Shown: positions 23,996 to 36,842 of the stretch, piece by piece
Layout: every line of letters begins with the position of its first letter
Numbering within the stretch: position 1 is the stretch's first letter
DNA from: Collybiopsis luxurians FD-317 M1
Taxonomy: Eukaryota > Basidiomycota > Agaricomycetes > Agaricales > Omphalotaceae
DNA: 64,000 nucleotides
Assembly (NCBI GenBank): GCA_000827265.1
Contig: KN834768.1
Span: forward strand, 45,063 to 109,062
Direction: 5' to 3'
Program-made: the position numbers and the translations under genes
Notes under the pieces: model-generated
Seen by the model: the letters and a program-made list of their open reading frames with translations, nothing else
The model's database searches: none
Told to the model about the DNA's origin: nothing

Positions 23996-26900
23996 CTAAT
24001 CAAACCCACCCGTAGAAAGAGACGGAGGCAAAGCATCCGAAGTGTCCCCGCATCCAAGTGAGTCGTCGTCCGTTAGGGTCAGCTCGATCGTAGTGTCTGT
24101 TGATGCGGAGAAATGGGACCAGTCGAGGAAGCAGGTGGATGGCCAAGGGGATCCGTTTACGGTCACATTCTGGAAAAGAAATGGACAAGGTGAGTGAGTA
24201 AGAACGAAACGAAAAACCAGAAAGGAGATGCCATCGTAGAAGGTCAACAACGGCGACAATAACTGACCGAAACGTAAACAGAAGAACCGCCCCAATTGTT
24301 GGCTATGATAGTTGTAGTCGAGTTGAAGAGCGGATTGAAGAAGGAGATAGAGGGGAAGAAAGGTGAAGAGAGGAGGTATTGTCGGGTTGCTGGAACAGGA
24401 TATAGACCCGCAAGGAGGAATACTGCGAAGCTTCCCATTGCCCCTTTGTAAGGACAACCAATAAGTCGTCGTCACGGATAAAGCAGAGGTAGAAAATGCA
24501 ACTGACCCGAATCATCATTACCCGGCAGCCCGTTAACGCTTGTGTTATAACTCTCCGTGAGAACTTGCCTGGACTGCTTCGTGCTCAACCCGGGACGGTT
24601 GGCGTAATGGTACATGAAAGGGATCTGTTGCGAAGGTTCGTCTGTTACGTCGAAATAACTTTGGTTGAAGATGATGTTCAGTCGTTCAATGAAGGCTTCT
24701 TGACCGCCTTGAAAGATTATGAGCTGGGCGACGTCATGTGGGACGAACTTGCAATGGTGAGGTAGGTATATCAGTACGAAGACAGGGCGGGAAGGGGATA
24801 TGATACCTACTTGAGAGTACTATAGAAGGATCGGCACTCGTTGGAATGTTCCTAATACCACAACATACGGGAAAGGACACTTACCACCGTCGGCGAAGAC
24901 TATGGGATGCAGAGTCAGAACAATCCAGTAGATCATCAGAGGAGACTCACTTCGTAGAACCCATCATGATTGGAGGCATCCAAGAAGCAAGTAGAATGTG
25001 TTGGATCGTTTACACTACAGTGTCGAGGATCCGTGGGCTGATCAAAAACGCCTTCGCTGTTTTTGAGCTGGTATTGAAAAAGCACTTTTCAGGTAAATCA
25101 AAGGAATGAGTAGGTGCTTAGAACAGACGAACCTGTATGAATCCAGTAACCGAAGGGAAGCCAGGAAGTGAGACTGCTGGATTCCAGAGGTTGAACGATC
25201 CATTTGCTCTTTTAACGAACTACCAACAAGTCAGACCTGAGATTAGCTTGGCACTTGCGCCACAGATTGGCGCTAAGTAGCTTTTTTGGGTAAAGAATAC
25301 TCACTTCGGCTGCATCATCTGTCTTATTGAGAATTTTTGCCACCTGCGAAATGGCGAAATCTCCAAACGCGTACTGCGGAGCTCGACTTTGAGTGAAACA
25401 GTCGCATAGATCCGTTCGGCTATGTATTCACCTCCAACGTCCTCGATGCTTGTCGAGTAGGGGTTCCTTGGAAGTCTATAAACAATTCGTCCGGAACATA
25501 ATCTGTAAAGAGTGTAAATTGAAAATCATACATCTCTGGTGCACAGCTGGAAACGTACCAAATTGTACCCATACGTTTGCCTGACGACCCTGAAGATCCC
25601 AGTCGTCAGGTTCACTCTCGGAATCGGTGACCAGGGCATTGTACAAGTCTGAAACGGAGACGTTGAGAGAGGCAGCTTGGTCGTGATATCTGCACATCGT
25701 CAGGCACTTCAATCTAATGGACGAAAAAAGGGCCTTACTTGACAAAAAATTCTCCAAGTATTGGATCCGCATCTGGAAAATGAATCAGATCTTATTATCT
25801 GGTTCAAGACGAACATCACGTACTGCTTCCACCTTGCACCCATTGTTGAACCGTTGCTCCTCTACATTCAGGTAACCACCCTGAGTATCGAGTCAGTTTT
25901 AACTGGTAACTATCATCTTGGGGACTTACCTTCAAATCTCCAGATGTCAATCATCGCTCTGGTAATCAGAGCAAACCGAGACGGATCATGAAGGGAATAC
26001 AGAGGATATAACGTCCGGAAAGTATCCCAGTTGCAGTAGTACGAGTCGTAATACGGCTCTGTTGAATTCCATTTTGGATTATCTCCAGTGTCTAAAGCAA
26101 GATGATTAGGGCTTGAAGGGAAAAAGGCGCTACCACACACAATCCGCTGGAACAATATGCGTTCTGTATAGCTTAGCATGCGTCTCAGCGAGCAGAAATC
26201 AAGTATGAAAAGAAGACATACTGAAGAATAGAACAATTGAACAGTTTCAGTGTCAACGCCAGTGGGATTGATTTGAACTCTTCGTAACAGTTCATTCCAT
26301 TGGTCTAGAGCATCCGACCGTACGCGATCAAAGTCCCAGTCCGGTATCTCTTCCTCTGCACTCGCGCACGCCTGAGCACTCGATATAAATGAAACACCAA
26401 CTCGAACCAGAATCGAGGTTGTCCCATTTGCGGATGGAGGTGAGCGAGGAAAAGTCAACAGAGCGCCAGCAGATCCGTCAAAGACCCCATCCAGATCTGT
26501 CGCATTCTGGGTCACAGTGTTGAAAAACCAAGAGCCATATTCAGTCGGGCCGCTAAAGTTATACCCATCTCCGCGAAAGTCGACGCAAGTGAAAGCTTGG
26601 TAATCTCCAGGTCCGAAACTTCCTTCGAAGAAAGCACCGCCAGTTACACGTCCGGTAGATGGATCAAGGTCCATGGTCACTTCGAAACCGCTTTGCAGGC
26701 CGTCATCGGTGATGTCCACGAGTAAGCGCGGTTGAGAGCTGTTGACTGGGAAGGTATAACGATGCAGGGCCGTGCGACGAGTAGTTGTAAGCTCTACCCG
26801 AATGTCGGTAGATAAGTTTGATGCAAAGTATCCAGGCGATGCGACGTCGTCGGGAGATCCTAATATGGATGAGCGTCGGCTGGTCAACTTAATTAAACAA

Positions 26901-27472
26901 TGACTATACCGTCGGGCAGAAGTTTTCTAGGGACTGCGCGGTTGAACAGATCAGTTGGACATTTGGTGAAGGAAGGGCATGAGGCGAACGGCCAAATTTT
27001 GAAATTTGATAGTGAGGCAGACTGTGCAAGTCGGTATAATAGTTAGATGCTTTTGTATGGCCAAGGACGAAGAACGTACACCACCCGTTCCGGAATCGTG
27101 CATCTGCGAAAAACCAATAGCATCGAACTGGGGATCCGCGTCATATCCAGCTTGCTGCAGTAGAATGAATTCATGTCTCAACAGCACGACTTTCAGTCAA
27201 ACACCTACATTTCCTGGGGAGTTTGTGTCCATTCCAGCTTTCACCATCCCGTGGGGGAGAGTTGCGCCTACATTCTCCTTAGTAAGATGAACATACAAAA
27301 TAGACTTCTTATAAGCACCAGGGAAGACATGACCGCCGTCCGTAGTTCCAATGAACGGTAGAACAAAATCGGCAGGATTCTGAATGAATATCTCCCCAGC
27401 ACGTGCAGGAGCTGGTACACCTAACCCTAAAAGAGCAAGACCGACAGAAAGAAATCTCTTCGTCTCGAGCAT
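23996..27472 (-). CDS. GH92 alpha-mannosidase-like secreted enzyme, copy A
   Basis: The start at 27472 gives MLETKRFLSVGLALLGLGVP and an AxA-type signal cleavage region (APARAG), then IFIQNPADFVLPFIGTTDGG. A short intron at VFPG restores VFPGATLPHGMVKAGMDTNS. Further marks: GYDADPQFDAIGFSQMHDSG with TGG (about 27160-27085), the beta-sandwich block (26887-25913), YYCNWDTFRTLYPLYSLHDP (about 26040-25970), VNGLPGNDDSG (about 24535-24505) and ALPPSLSTGGFD at the C-terminus (stop 23996-23998). Exo-mannosidase activity on glycoprotein glycans is inferred from the family. The intron-exon layout matches copy B closely, showing recent duplication. The GH79 gene upstream on the same strand suggests a shared role in extracellular glycan breakdown. 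Confidence 0.9.
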
Positions 27473-28563
27473 GATTCCTGCAAAGGAGACCGTGCTAACA
27501 AGTCAAAATCGCTCTGCCTCCCCTCTAGTGTCACTATTTATACGCCTCAAATGAAATGTCCGGAAAACGTACCTCATCTACGAAATGGAACTTTCGGGTG
27601 CGAGCTTTGGAATGTACTCTACCTCCAATCGCTGAGCCGAAAAGTCAGATGTACCAGGGGCACATCAAGCACCAGAAGCCGCGTCGAACGACGTCGAGCT
27701 CGAAGCCGGCCAAAGGGGCAACTATAAGCCGACTAGAGAACAAAGAGTGTGCCAGAGTTGGACACGAATTTTGAAATATCGAGATCCAAAAAGCATTCAT
27801 AGCCTCTCGTACGCTTCGTAAACGATCTTGGCGAAACAACGTGACCCCATTTGTACCCCTGCAAGCGTGTTCTGAAAGCTTGCTACTGGTACCCAACGGA
27901 CATGTCAAGTGAGGAACAGTTCATTCGAGCCAGAGTCGAGCACGAGAACGAGGCATATACGTGCCTTGCCAGCGTGAATCTTGAGAAAGAAATCACCGTA
28001 CGGGACGGAGATATGAAGGCATTTTCCCGTAAATGCAAATGGAAGTTATAGCGCCCATTGAAATATACAGACAGCTTGGTAAAAATTCCTGCTAGCCTGG
28101 GTTCGAAGTGTGTCCATTGGCCGGGCTCGAAGTTGATACATTGATCATTTCCAACTAGTGCTCGTTCGTTAGTGAGATAATATTCGGAGCATGATGTTAA
28201 CTGTCAATATTTTAAGCAAACCAATGAGAAACCTCAATGCGCGGCAGCTTTGAGGTCCGAATATATAGTCCTAAAGCGGCAGAGACTTGCCGGACGCAGT
28301 TAGCAGCGACATCTGCTGAGTGAGCGAATCGAAGCTCGCTTCCCAGTCGCTTTGCAGGGCTGAGGCCAATTGAAGTCCTTTCGTTAAGAATTAGACTGAA
28401 TTTGTTTCAAATTTGATGTTCCTCTAAAGCCGAGCATTAACATGAAACTAGCAATAGCGATTATACAAGGCAGATATAACGAATTCTAGAATGTGTCTGT
28501 GTCGTCGTTAATGCGGAGCATTTACACACATATGAACCGAGAGCGCACCTTTACCCACGACCT
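27473..28563. other. Upstream region of GH92 copy A and 3' flank of GH79
   Basis: The first 660 bp are homologous to the copy B promoter. The remainder (28136-28563) shows no gene. Confidence 0.5.
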
Positions 28564-30788
28564 TCATGCAAATCCGACCAGACTTCCTGCAACCACCACC
28601 ATCAACGCCACGACATGTGCAACATCGAAGCTCCTCAGTCCACGACCTACTCCATTCGTTTCATAGGTACTAGGTGGCGGAGGGTCAATATAGAACGAAC
28701 TCCTGTCCCCGAGCAACACCAACACCGCGCCTGGCCCCGGAACCTCAATCGTACATCCACCCTTGCAATCCAGCGTTTGTGTCTCCTGGGTCCCATTCAA
28801 AAGTCCATCCTGATGTACCGTCTGCCCCGCCCATGTGATATTGGTGTCTTCAAAAACAGACGGTGCGCTAAGAATACGGTATTGTATCGTGGTATCTGAT
28901 CCAGAGGGAGCTGGGATATCAAACGATTGCGCAGTCGCAGAAGTGTTGGTACCAAAGTTGATCAAGACAAGTTTATCTCGACTATCGGACGAGGCGGAAT
29001 TAGAAGACGAATCGTCGGCTGCCCATAATCCGTACGCAGCGACTGTAGCTGTAGGTGAGTAGATTGAGTTGTTGACATTGAGATCGGCGACAATGGTCCC
29101 AGATGATGAAGATGAGGTTGACATGACTTCGGAAAGGAACAGGGCGGCGTAGTAGGTTGTTCCTGTTCTCCAGTTTGAGTCTAGGGAGTTGTTTGCGGAT
29201 GGTGGGTCGAAGAGGTTGTAGGTTACGCCAAACTCTAAGGTATCGGTCAATGAAAAGGGCTCCGTAGGTAGCGTATCAATGCAAGAAATCATTTACCTCT
29301 GGTGTGAATGTAAACAGCAGAAAAGTTTTGCGCAGCTGATTGTAGCCCGGCGTCGATTGCCCATAGGGTCATTCCGAACTGGACAGGTGATGGGTATAAT
29401 TTAATTATGCATGTGGGGAACGAGCTTACTGTGTTCGAGATATTACTTCCACCGCAGCTAACCGAATTGTACTCCGTTAAAAGCACGGGAGTGTTCAACG
29501 ATTTGGCTATACTGATACCGTCTTCATTCCAGCTCGTGAAAGTATATACTGGGTAATTGTCAGAAGGATGTCAACAGTCTCAATCCGGGAGATGGTCTTA
29601 CCATTAGAATGAGATAGATAATACGACATGTTCGTGTTTTTGTCGTTCAACCCAGAACAGGCGTTATTAGGGTAATGTTGAAGACTAAATGACCATCAGC
29701 AAGGAAGGCTTCCAAGTCTAGAAAGCGGTAAAGCTCACGTGAAATACTTGTATCCGTCGTCCTTCAATCCTGCATTAAGGACATCGCCCAACCCCCTGGT
29801 ACAGCTGAGATGAGATTATGAATCATCAAAATGCACGATCGTCACAGACCAGGAGCAACAGATAGTTGGTCCACCGAGAATAGATTTATCGAGGAGTTTT
29901 TGTGAGCGCATGTCTTCCATGACTTTTGCGATTTCAGGAATCTAAACAAAGGAATTTTGATGAGTGCTGAACAGGAAAGACTCCGAACGCCAACGTACAT
30001 AAGCTGAGATATTGTACGCATCCCGTTCACCATGTCCAGCATATAGATCTGGTTCCTGTGTGAAAGTTCCATGGTAAGTATGAGGATGGGTGTCGTGGCA
30101 AGGTTGACATACATTACCAAGCAACATCGCGTCCAAACGATCTCCGAGCTTACTCTCCGCCGCCTGCGCGAGCTCTACAACATTGCTATCATTCTCTGGG
30201 GACCTCATACTCAACCCGATTATGAACTGCATCTCCCCAGCCTTGTCCGCCATCGCATTCAACACGTCAAATAACACCGGTCCAAAATCTGTAGGTTGGT
30301 CGTTGAAGTATGCATTTGGGTCCGTGAGGACGAGCATTTTGTCGGTCATGCTGGGCACATAAGTCGATCTGGGAGAATAGGAACCTGTATGAGGCAACAC
30401 TTGATATGAATCGGGGCGCATTGACACTCACCCATCCATAGCATTTCCTCCTACCCGTATTCGTAAGGGATTCGACGTCCGCCTGTTCAAATTATGCATG
30501 TAGTTCTGCATTGCTTCCGGTACTGCATCCGCTGTCGTACCCCCTATAATAATGGCAGAATAGGTTAAGCCAGTATACCGAGACCGAGAACGCAGTCGAC
30601 TCACAAAGCGTATCAAAAGAAGCTAACTCGTACGATACTCCTAAAAAGTTATCCTTCACCACATTCAGCGTGGCATTATGCGGAGGCGCCTCGGGGAATG
30701 TGACAGTAATGCAGTGAACGGAGGGTAGGTTTGTGATAGATGAATAAAGGAGTGTGAGTGCAGCAATTGCTGCAGAATTCATAAGCAT
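28564..30788 (-). CDS. GH79 family glycosidase, GPI-anchored (beta-glucuronidase-like)
   Basis: Members of this clan A family cleave glucuronosyl residues from arabinogalactan proteins or related glycans. The N-terminus is a signal peptide (MLMNSAAIAALTLLYSSI); exons start at 30605-30788, 30432-30543 and below 30390. Visible motifs in order: NFLGVSYELASFDTLW across the first intron, NPLRIRVGGNAMDG, the acid/base segment rebuilt across an intron as GNEPDLYAGHGERDAYN (about 30125 and 30059-30010), and the nucleophile segment PVLLTEYNSVSCGG (about 29490-29450). A C-terminal beta-domain follows (28564-29250), ending in a hydrophobic tail (VAHVVALMVVVAGSLVGFA) that looks like a GPI-anchor signal. 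The length of about 550 residues fits the family. The exact substrate (glucuronide or 4-O-methyl-glucuronide) cannot be read from sequence. Confidence 0.87.
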
Positions 30789-31895
30789 GGTATAAAAACG
30801 TGCTCAGAGAAGAAACGGGAAGAGACGGGGGGAACGGCGAAAGATGGGCGCGGGCACTATATGTCTTTTTCCATGCCATTGCCAAGACTAAAAATCAAAC
30901 GATCAACTTTCAAGATTGAATTCGCCAAGCCCAGAGTTGAAGACCCAAATACGCCCAAAGCTGTGAAAGGAAGCCGCAGGATCCAACGGCCTACCCAGTA
31001 CTATGTATCGACCAAAATTAAGTCGAGTCCTCTGTAGTCTAAATGGTTAATGCTCGTTCCCCCTTGAAATTTGAACGACAGTTCATATTTATACAGAATC
31101 TGTCAAAATAAAATAAGCATTTTTTTTTCAAAATGCACCCTTTTCCTGCTCGCTCATGTCATCATAATTTATGAAGCTCTTTCAGAGTCTCACACGCGGT
31201 CAAGAGCCTTCAGGTACCTTTCCAAGCGGCATGTAATACAACATGCCGACGGCGTCTCTACTGCAAAAGGTTAGCGATGACCGGTGAGATTCACAATTCA
31301 GGAAATTTACAAGAAGCACTGACCGTCAGCATAAGATGCTCTTTACCATTTTGCGGACGGTCTCGTTGTACTTTGGAGATGCATTCAGAGTCTTGAGACT
31401 CGGGCGGCTGTGAAGTGTTTCCTTTGTCACGTGGAAATGACGTAGATGAGCGCTTAGGCTTCAAAGCAAGCGCTTATTTTTCCCGTTTTGAATACTCCGT
31501 CATTGCTTCCTCATTCCAAAAACAGTAAATATTCTTTTCTTTGCAGTTTCTTTCAAAGCACTGAGTGTTGCATACAACATTATACAACCTAACTACTTCC
31601 CCATCGGAGTCCGACAACGAATTCAAGTATTCTCGGGTGTGCGATTGCGAGTCGTGCGACTTGACCGGTGACACTTGTGGATACTCGGTATGATGCCCCG
31701 CTTATCTCCCCGCTTCTTTTTCCTGGGGCCATGTACGACAGTACTCGGAGCAACTTATTTTTGTCGCGAACTTCTCGCATATTACATGGTTATGACGTCG
31801 GATTGGAAATGGCAGTGAAAGAACTCTCCTTTATAGTCAGTAGATGAACTCGCTAAACAGTTATCATAGTCTTGCTGCACCTCAAAGCTGCAGCA
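30789..31895. promoter_or_regulatory. Divergent promoter region GH79 / MFS
   Basis: This 1.1 kb lies between two divergently transcribed genes. No gene is supported. The arrangement permits shared control of the GH79 enzyme and the transporter, but no specific site was identified. Confidence 0.4.
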
Positions 31896-33911
31896 ATGAA
31901 CGAGAAACAGACCCAGTCCTCACTCACATCCTCGGTCTCCGACCATAATGTTCCCACAGATCTGCCATCCGAAACATCTCTCACTCGAAACGAAAAGCGA
32001 GAACTCACCGAAGAAGAAGCGTACGACAAGCTAGGGTATGCCCTACCGACATGGCGCAAGTGGATGATTCTTTCAGTCATCTTCGCCATCCAAGTTTCCA
32101 TGAATTTCAACGCCGCTGTATACCCCAACGTTGTTCAAGGTCTCTCGGACCATTTTAACATAAGTCTGCAAGCTGCCAGGGTGGGACAGATGATATTCTT
32201 GGTTGCCTATGCATTCGGTAGTGAACTCTGGGCTCCTTGGAGTGAAGAACTTGGCCGATGGCCAGTCCTTCAGGCCAGTCTGTTTCTTGTGAACAGTAAG
32301 TTCGATCTCCTCCTGCAGTGTGTAGTTACTCATCTTTGTCTAGTCTGGCAAATACCCTGCGCCCTCGCCCCAAACTTTGGAACAATAGTCGTCGCCCGAT
32401 TTCTGGGTGGCATATCCTCCGCCGGAGGTTCTGTAACTCTTGGAATGGTACGCATCGAGATTGAAATCCTCTCAGCTCAGCAATATGAACTGCATATTCA
32501 CTAATTCAGGTCGCCGATATGTGGGACGCCGAAGACCAACAATTTGCCGTAGCCTTCATCGTGCTTTCCTCCGTAGGCGGTTCTTCCATTGGCCCAGTTG
32601 CAGGCGCATTCATCCAAAAGTATCTCTCATGGCACTGGAACTTTTGGATTCAACTCATTCTCGGATGCTTTGTTCAAGTCGTCCACTTTTTCTTCGTTTC
32701 GGAGACGAGAAGTACAGTGCTGCTGGACCGCGAAGCCAAGCGACTGCGGAAAGCGGGTCAGTTGAATGTGTATGGACCCGGAGAAATGAAGGAGCATCGA
32801 TTCGAAATGAAGGAGATCTTAGCCACTTGGGCAAGACCTGTGAGTATTCGCCAGTTTTCCGGAGGCTGCTTGTACCAAATGACTGGTGCCATTTTTTCTT
32901 CCTTGTAGTTTGAGATGTTCATACGGGAACCTATCGTCTTGTGTCTTAGTCTACTCTCAGGATTCAGTGACGGGCTTATATTCTGCTTCATGGAGGCGTT
33001 TAGCCCCGTCTACAAGCAATGGAATTTTGGAACAATTGGACTCGGACTAGCATTTGTACCGTGAGCCTCGATTCTCTCTATATTCTTCCAGCACTGAATA
33101 TTGAACTCCCTTAGTATCAACATCGGCTACCTCCTCGCTTATGCGTCGTACATGTACCCGATTATAAAGCACCGCCGGATCATGAAACGAGATCCTGAAC
33201 AGCTTACGCCTGAAAGCAGACTCTGGTGGCTCTTGTGGAGTGAGTATTACAACACTCGTTCAAGTAAACCATTCACATTGAAATTATTTTTCTTCTAGCT
33301 GCTCCGCTCGAAGCCATTGGTCTATTTGGGTTTGCTTGGACATCGTTTGGTCCACCAAACATTCCTTGGATCGCTCCAATGCTGTTCTCAGTCCTGATCG
33401 CTATTGCAAACGTACGTATTTATTTTTCATTTTGGATTCGGTATCTTTACTGAGACGGTGGCAATTTTTGCCGCTTAGTACTGCATATACATGTCCACGA
33501 TTGACTATATGGTCGCGGCATACGGAGTCTACTCCGCTTCTGCGACAGGCGGCAATGCTCTTGCAAGAGATTTTATTGCCGGTATCTCAGCGATGTACGC
33601 TACTCCTCGTACGTGTTCCCTTGACTCCATCTTGCACTTGTATTCCTGACTACAAGAAAAAAGTTTACTCAAATCTTGGTTCACATTCCCTCGAATGGGC
33701 ATCGACATTGCTTGCGTTTCTTGCTGTGTTGGTGACTATACCGATTTATGTGTTCTATGTCAAGGGGCCGGAGATACGGGCTGCATCCAAATTTGCGCAG
33801 ACGTTGGCGCATGAGCGGGTGGAGCATAAGAAGCGTGGAGGGAAGGATGCACGAGTGATGAGTGTGGGTGAGAAGGCGCAGGCGGGTAAGTTGGAGGAGG
33901 GGCCGAGGTGA
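31896..33911 (+). CDS. MFS transporter, DHA1-type (drug/polyamine antiporter family)
   Basis: Eight exons join in frame: 31896-32295, 32344-32447, 32510-32839, 32909-33060, 33115-33239, 33299-33411, 33479-33608 and 33664-33911. The protein of about 530 residues starts with a hydrophilic N-terminus (MNEKQTQSSLTSSV), then 12 predicted membrane segments. DHA1 marks include a Gly/Arg loop between TM2 and TM3 (EELGRWPVL), VARFLGGISSAGGS in TM4 and the motif GGSSIGPVAGAFI in TM5. It ends in a basic tail. Family members export toxic compounds or carry small metabolites across the plasma membrane. It is divergent from the GH79 gene, so uptake of a released product is possible but not shown. Confidence 0.9.
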
Positions 33912-34678
33912 AGATGGAAAGGTAGATGATTAGAGGACAAACAGACGAAAAAGACACAAATTATAGGGTACTTTACGTATAATAATTCTGCCAAATCTAT
34001 TAATCTGTAACATAGTTCGTTATGTATTGCTAGTAAACAATCGCCAGTGCTTGAATAAAGATCAATTCGATAGCGAGCAGCCTTAAATAAGTGTAAATGT
34101 TCAATTTTCTTTAAAGAGCTCGGCAGAGTCAATGATACAGCTCAAGTGCTTGTGGACGGTCGATATCGACAAGTGAGACTGCAGGCAAAGTGCATTACAT
34201 TTACTATCGAACCGGCGGTTCAAATTTGATCGCTGATCAGGCCCGCAAAGATCAAAGCTGCGCATCACATCCCGATGTTCTTTTCGCTTCAAAAGCATAG
34301 ACATAAATACTTAAATCGATCGCGAGCTTCGGAAATGATTATGCTTACCCTCATATCGGCGACATTGGGTTACGGAAAAATGATGGGGTATTTAAGTGTC
34401 ATCCATCCACTCAATCTTGAACTCGAGTGCCAAAGTAAGCTTTTTCCGTCCTACTAGTGAAATTCCTCGACCTCAATGCTCCTTTCGGCCCCACAAAGCA
34501 ACTTAGCAAAATACATTTCACTATATAATATGTACACGCTGTTAAATACATAAAATCATTCAACCTCAAGCATGTTTCCAAGGTCAACGAATAATAGGAT
34601 CTGTTCTTCGAGCCTGTAACGGATAGGTATGGTATGTCCATGGTCAACTACAGCTCAAAGAAATACCTAAATACAAAA
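33912..34678. other. Intergenic, nothing recognised
   Basis: AT-rich; only short overlapping open frames. It is the 3' flank of the MFS gene and of the convergent small secreted protein gene. Confidence 0.5.
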
Positions 34679-35020
34679 TTACTGGCACCCGACTTGCATG
34701 CCTTCGAAGGAAGTGTTTTCAACTCTGGTCCCAGCATCCCTGGGGCCTTCAACAGTCGTGCCTTGGTCGTTGCAATTGGCATCGGCGCAAAGATAAACAT
34801 CGCAGTCTGCAGGCAACGCCTTGTCAAAATGGACGCACAAAGCGGTTGGAGTCGAGTCGGGATTGCTCAGGCCATTGGGATTTTGGTCTAGCTCGATGGA
34901 TCCAACTTCGATGCCATCGCAGACTGATCCGGACCAGGCGGATACTGCGATTTGGGCAGTGACAGAGGTAGTGGTGAGTGCGGAAGAGAGGATGGCAAAG
35001 AAGATGGTGGAAGTCCGCAT
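34679..35020 (-). CDS. Small secreted cysteine-containing protein
   Basis: A single-exon frame of 113 residues. The N-terminus is a textbook signal peptide (MRTSTIFFAILSSALTTTSV, then TAQ), with cleavage probably after VTA. The mature part of about 91 residues has six cysteines (VCDG, LCVH, DCDVYLC, NCND, GCQ), enough for three disulfides. It is acidic and has no catalytic motif. This is typical of basidiomycete small secreted proteins, some of which act as effectors or surface proteins; nothing here fixes the role. A TTTTATAC box lies about 95 bp upstream. Confidence 0.75.
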   Translation of the reverse strand: MRTSTIFFAILSSALTTTSVTAQIAVSAWSGSVCDGIEVGSIELDQNPNGLSNPDSTPTALCVHFDKALPADCDVYLCADANCNDQGTTVEGPRDAGTRVENTSFEGMQVGCQ

Positions 35021-36192
35021 TGTAATTAGGATAAAGTGTCAGCGGGTGGTTGTACTGTGGTTTCTGGGTGACAGTGATAGAAACACAGACTGGTTGATGT
35101 TTGAAGGAGATTTTGGAGACCTTTTATACTTTTTCTGCTAGATTCTGGACTGGATTAAGCGCGCTTGGACGGGGTAACTCATTGGCAGCTGCTTGATGTC
35201 GAGCTGAAAGGAGCTCTGGAGTACTTGAATCAAATTTACCTAGATGGGAAAGTCCAGGCGGGCTTTCTGAAACGATTGAGAGCATCACCACTCTTCCCGC
35301 CTATTGAAACCAATTTCTCAACGTATTCTCTTGTGCAGCCATGGCATCTTTCCAGGTAATTTGCATCGAAGACGGTAAAGTGTGGAGTCAAAGCAAGTAC
35401 GGTTCCCGCCCTCCTATACAAGCTGCTGTGCCAGTCTTCATTGTTTCTAACCGTTCTTTTGAATGAAATTGGAGACCTTCGGATGCTCGACACGCTAGTG
35501 CTGATGGATGTCAGTACTCCAAGTAAATTCGTGTACGGAACAATGATTACAGTAAGTAAAGGCATTTTTCATAGTCTATTATAGTATAATGACGAAGGAA
35601 CGGAAGGTATTTAGCCGTTAGGACATACTTGACGTAGAATATGTCGCCACAGGCGATGCATTCTGACCCGCGTACTAGGAATAGTGGAGTGATTGCTCGG
35701 ATTTTCACGAAAAAGGATACACTAGAGCATTATTATTCACACTCATCGTGAAGGACTATGTCACTAGTTCGAGCCGCGATGGTCTGTAGACACACACTCG
35801 CGCATTTGCTGAAACATGTAAATGATGAGTTCGAGATATGTGTGCAACAGGACAGGCGTCATCTGCACCCTTCAGCTCGAAATAGACTCATGAGAATTTG
35901 GAATTGTACGAGGGGACTCGGAGGTGCTCTAGTGTGCTGCTCACTAATGGAATCACTTCTCCACCCTTAAATATTCGTTCGAACGTCTTAGAGATGCACA
36001 TGAGAAAAAGACTCGCGACTCAAAGTGATTCGAACTCACACGGTTTGTGGTCATGATCGCGAAAGTCACGAGAAAACCGGTTACTTGCCCAATACTCGCT
36101 CCGACGCGGACTCCCGATGCCGTCCCCTAAGCCATATACGACCATGAATTCCATTCGTGAAACTCTTCCCTCTCGCGCCATCTGCAGCGAGC
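35021..36192. other. Divergent intergenic region
   Basis: No gene is supported. Overlapping open frames on both strands at 35165-35565 have no intron signals or recognisable domain. Confidence 0.45.
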
Positions 36193-36842
36193 ATGAGCAC
36201 TGCAGTTAGCTCTCCTACTCCCGCCGCTCAAGCTGAAATAGTCAGACGAGGGACTTGCCTATGCAAAAGTATCCAATTCGAAGTCAAGGGCGACCCAGTT
36301 CACTATACTGTCTGCTATTGCAAAAACTGCCAGAAAGCAAGCGGAAGTGGGTTCATGATGAATGTTTGGTTTCAGGACGAGGTATGTATCGTCCGTAAGT
36401 ACATGTATATGTGCTGATAGTAAGTAACCGCGAACTCCGATCCATTTTATACCTATGTATGCGCAGAATTATATCATGAAAACCGGGGAAGATGTTCTCA
36501 AGGTGTTCTACGATACCAATACTAACTCTGGAAGGCCTCTAGCGAGGTATTTCTGTTCCAACTGTGGATCGAATGTGTATCTGCGGCAGTCTCCTGAACT
36601 TCCGAGGAGCGATGTATACATTGTACAGGGGCCGATGATTGAGGGGAGCGAAGTTTGGTGTACGTGTGTGATCTGCTTCTCATTCCTTTCATGCACTTAC
36701 TCTTCGAATCATATTTGTGTGCGGTGTTACTCCTTCACTACGGGTCCATTCAGTGCCGCGAAGAGAACTGAATTTGCAGAGCAAGTTTGGTTTCATTGGA
36801 CATCTCGAAACTAGGCCGAAAGAGAAGAAGAGCAGTCTTTGA
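36193..36842 (+). CDS. GFA/CENP-V family zinc protein, copy 1
   Basis: Exons 36193-36381, 36467-36659 and 36754-36842. The family (glutathione-dependent formaldehyde-activating fold) binds zinc through cysteines. Ligand positions are visible: RRGTCLCKSIQFEVKG, VCYCKNCQKASGSGF and YFCSNCGSNVY. The protein ends LETRPKEKKSSL. Members are proposed to bind glutathione or act as C-S lyases; the substrate here is unknown. The three-exon layout and intron phases equal those of copies 2 and 3. The ATG is preferred over an upstream GTG. It is the most diverged of the three. Confidence 0.85.

Larger units (their letters stand above)
19897..28135 (-). repeat. Tandem segmental duplication of about 4.1 kb (GH92 plus promoter)
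   Basis: Unit B (19897 to about 23870) and unit A (23996 to about 28135) align through coding exons, introns and about 500-650 bp of upstream DNA. For example, TATTTATACGCCTCAAATGAAATGTCCG occurs in both promoters and CTCTCGTACGCTTCGTAAA further upstream in both. Unit A carries an extra segment of about 100 bp at about 27572-27675 that B lacks. Confidence 0.85.

Noticed and set aside
36020..36095. tRNA-like GATTCGAACTC segment
   Set aside because: The complement has a T-loop-like TTCGAAT, but the flanking bases do not form a T-stem and no acceptor or anticodon arm is present.
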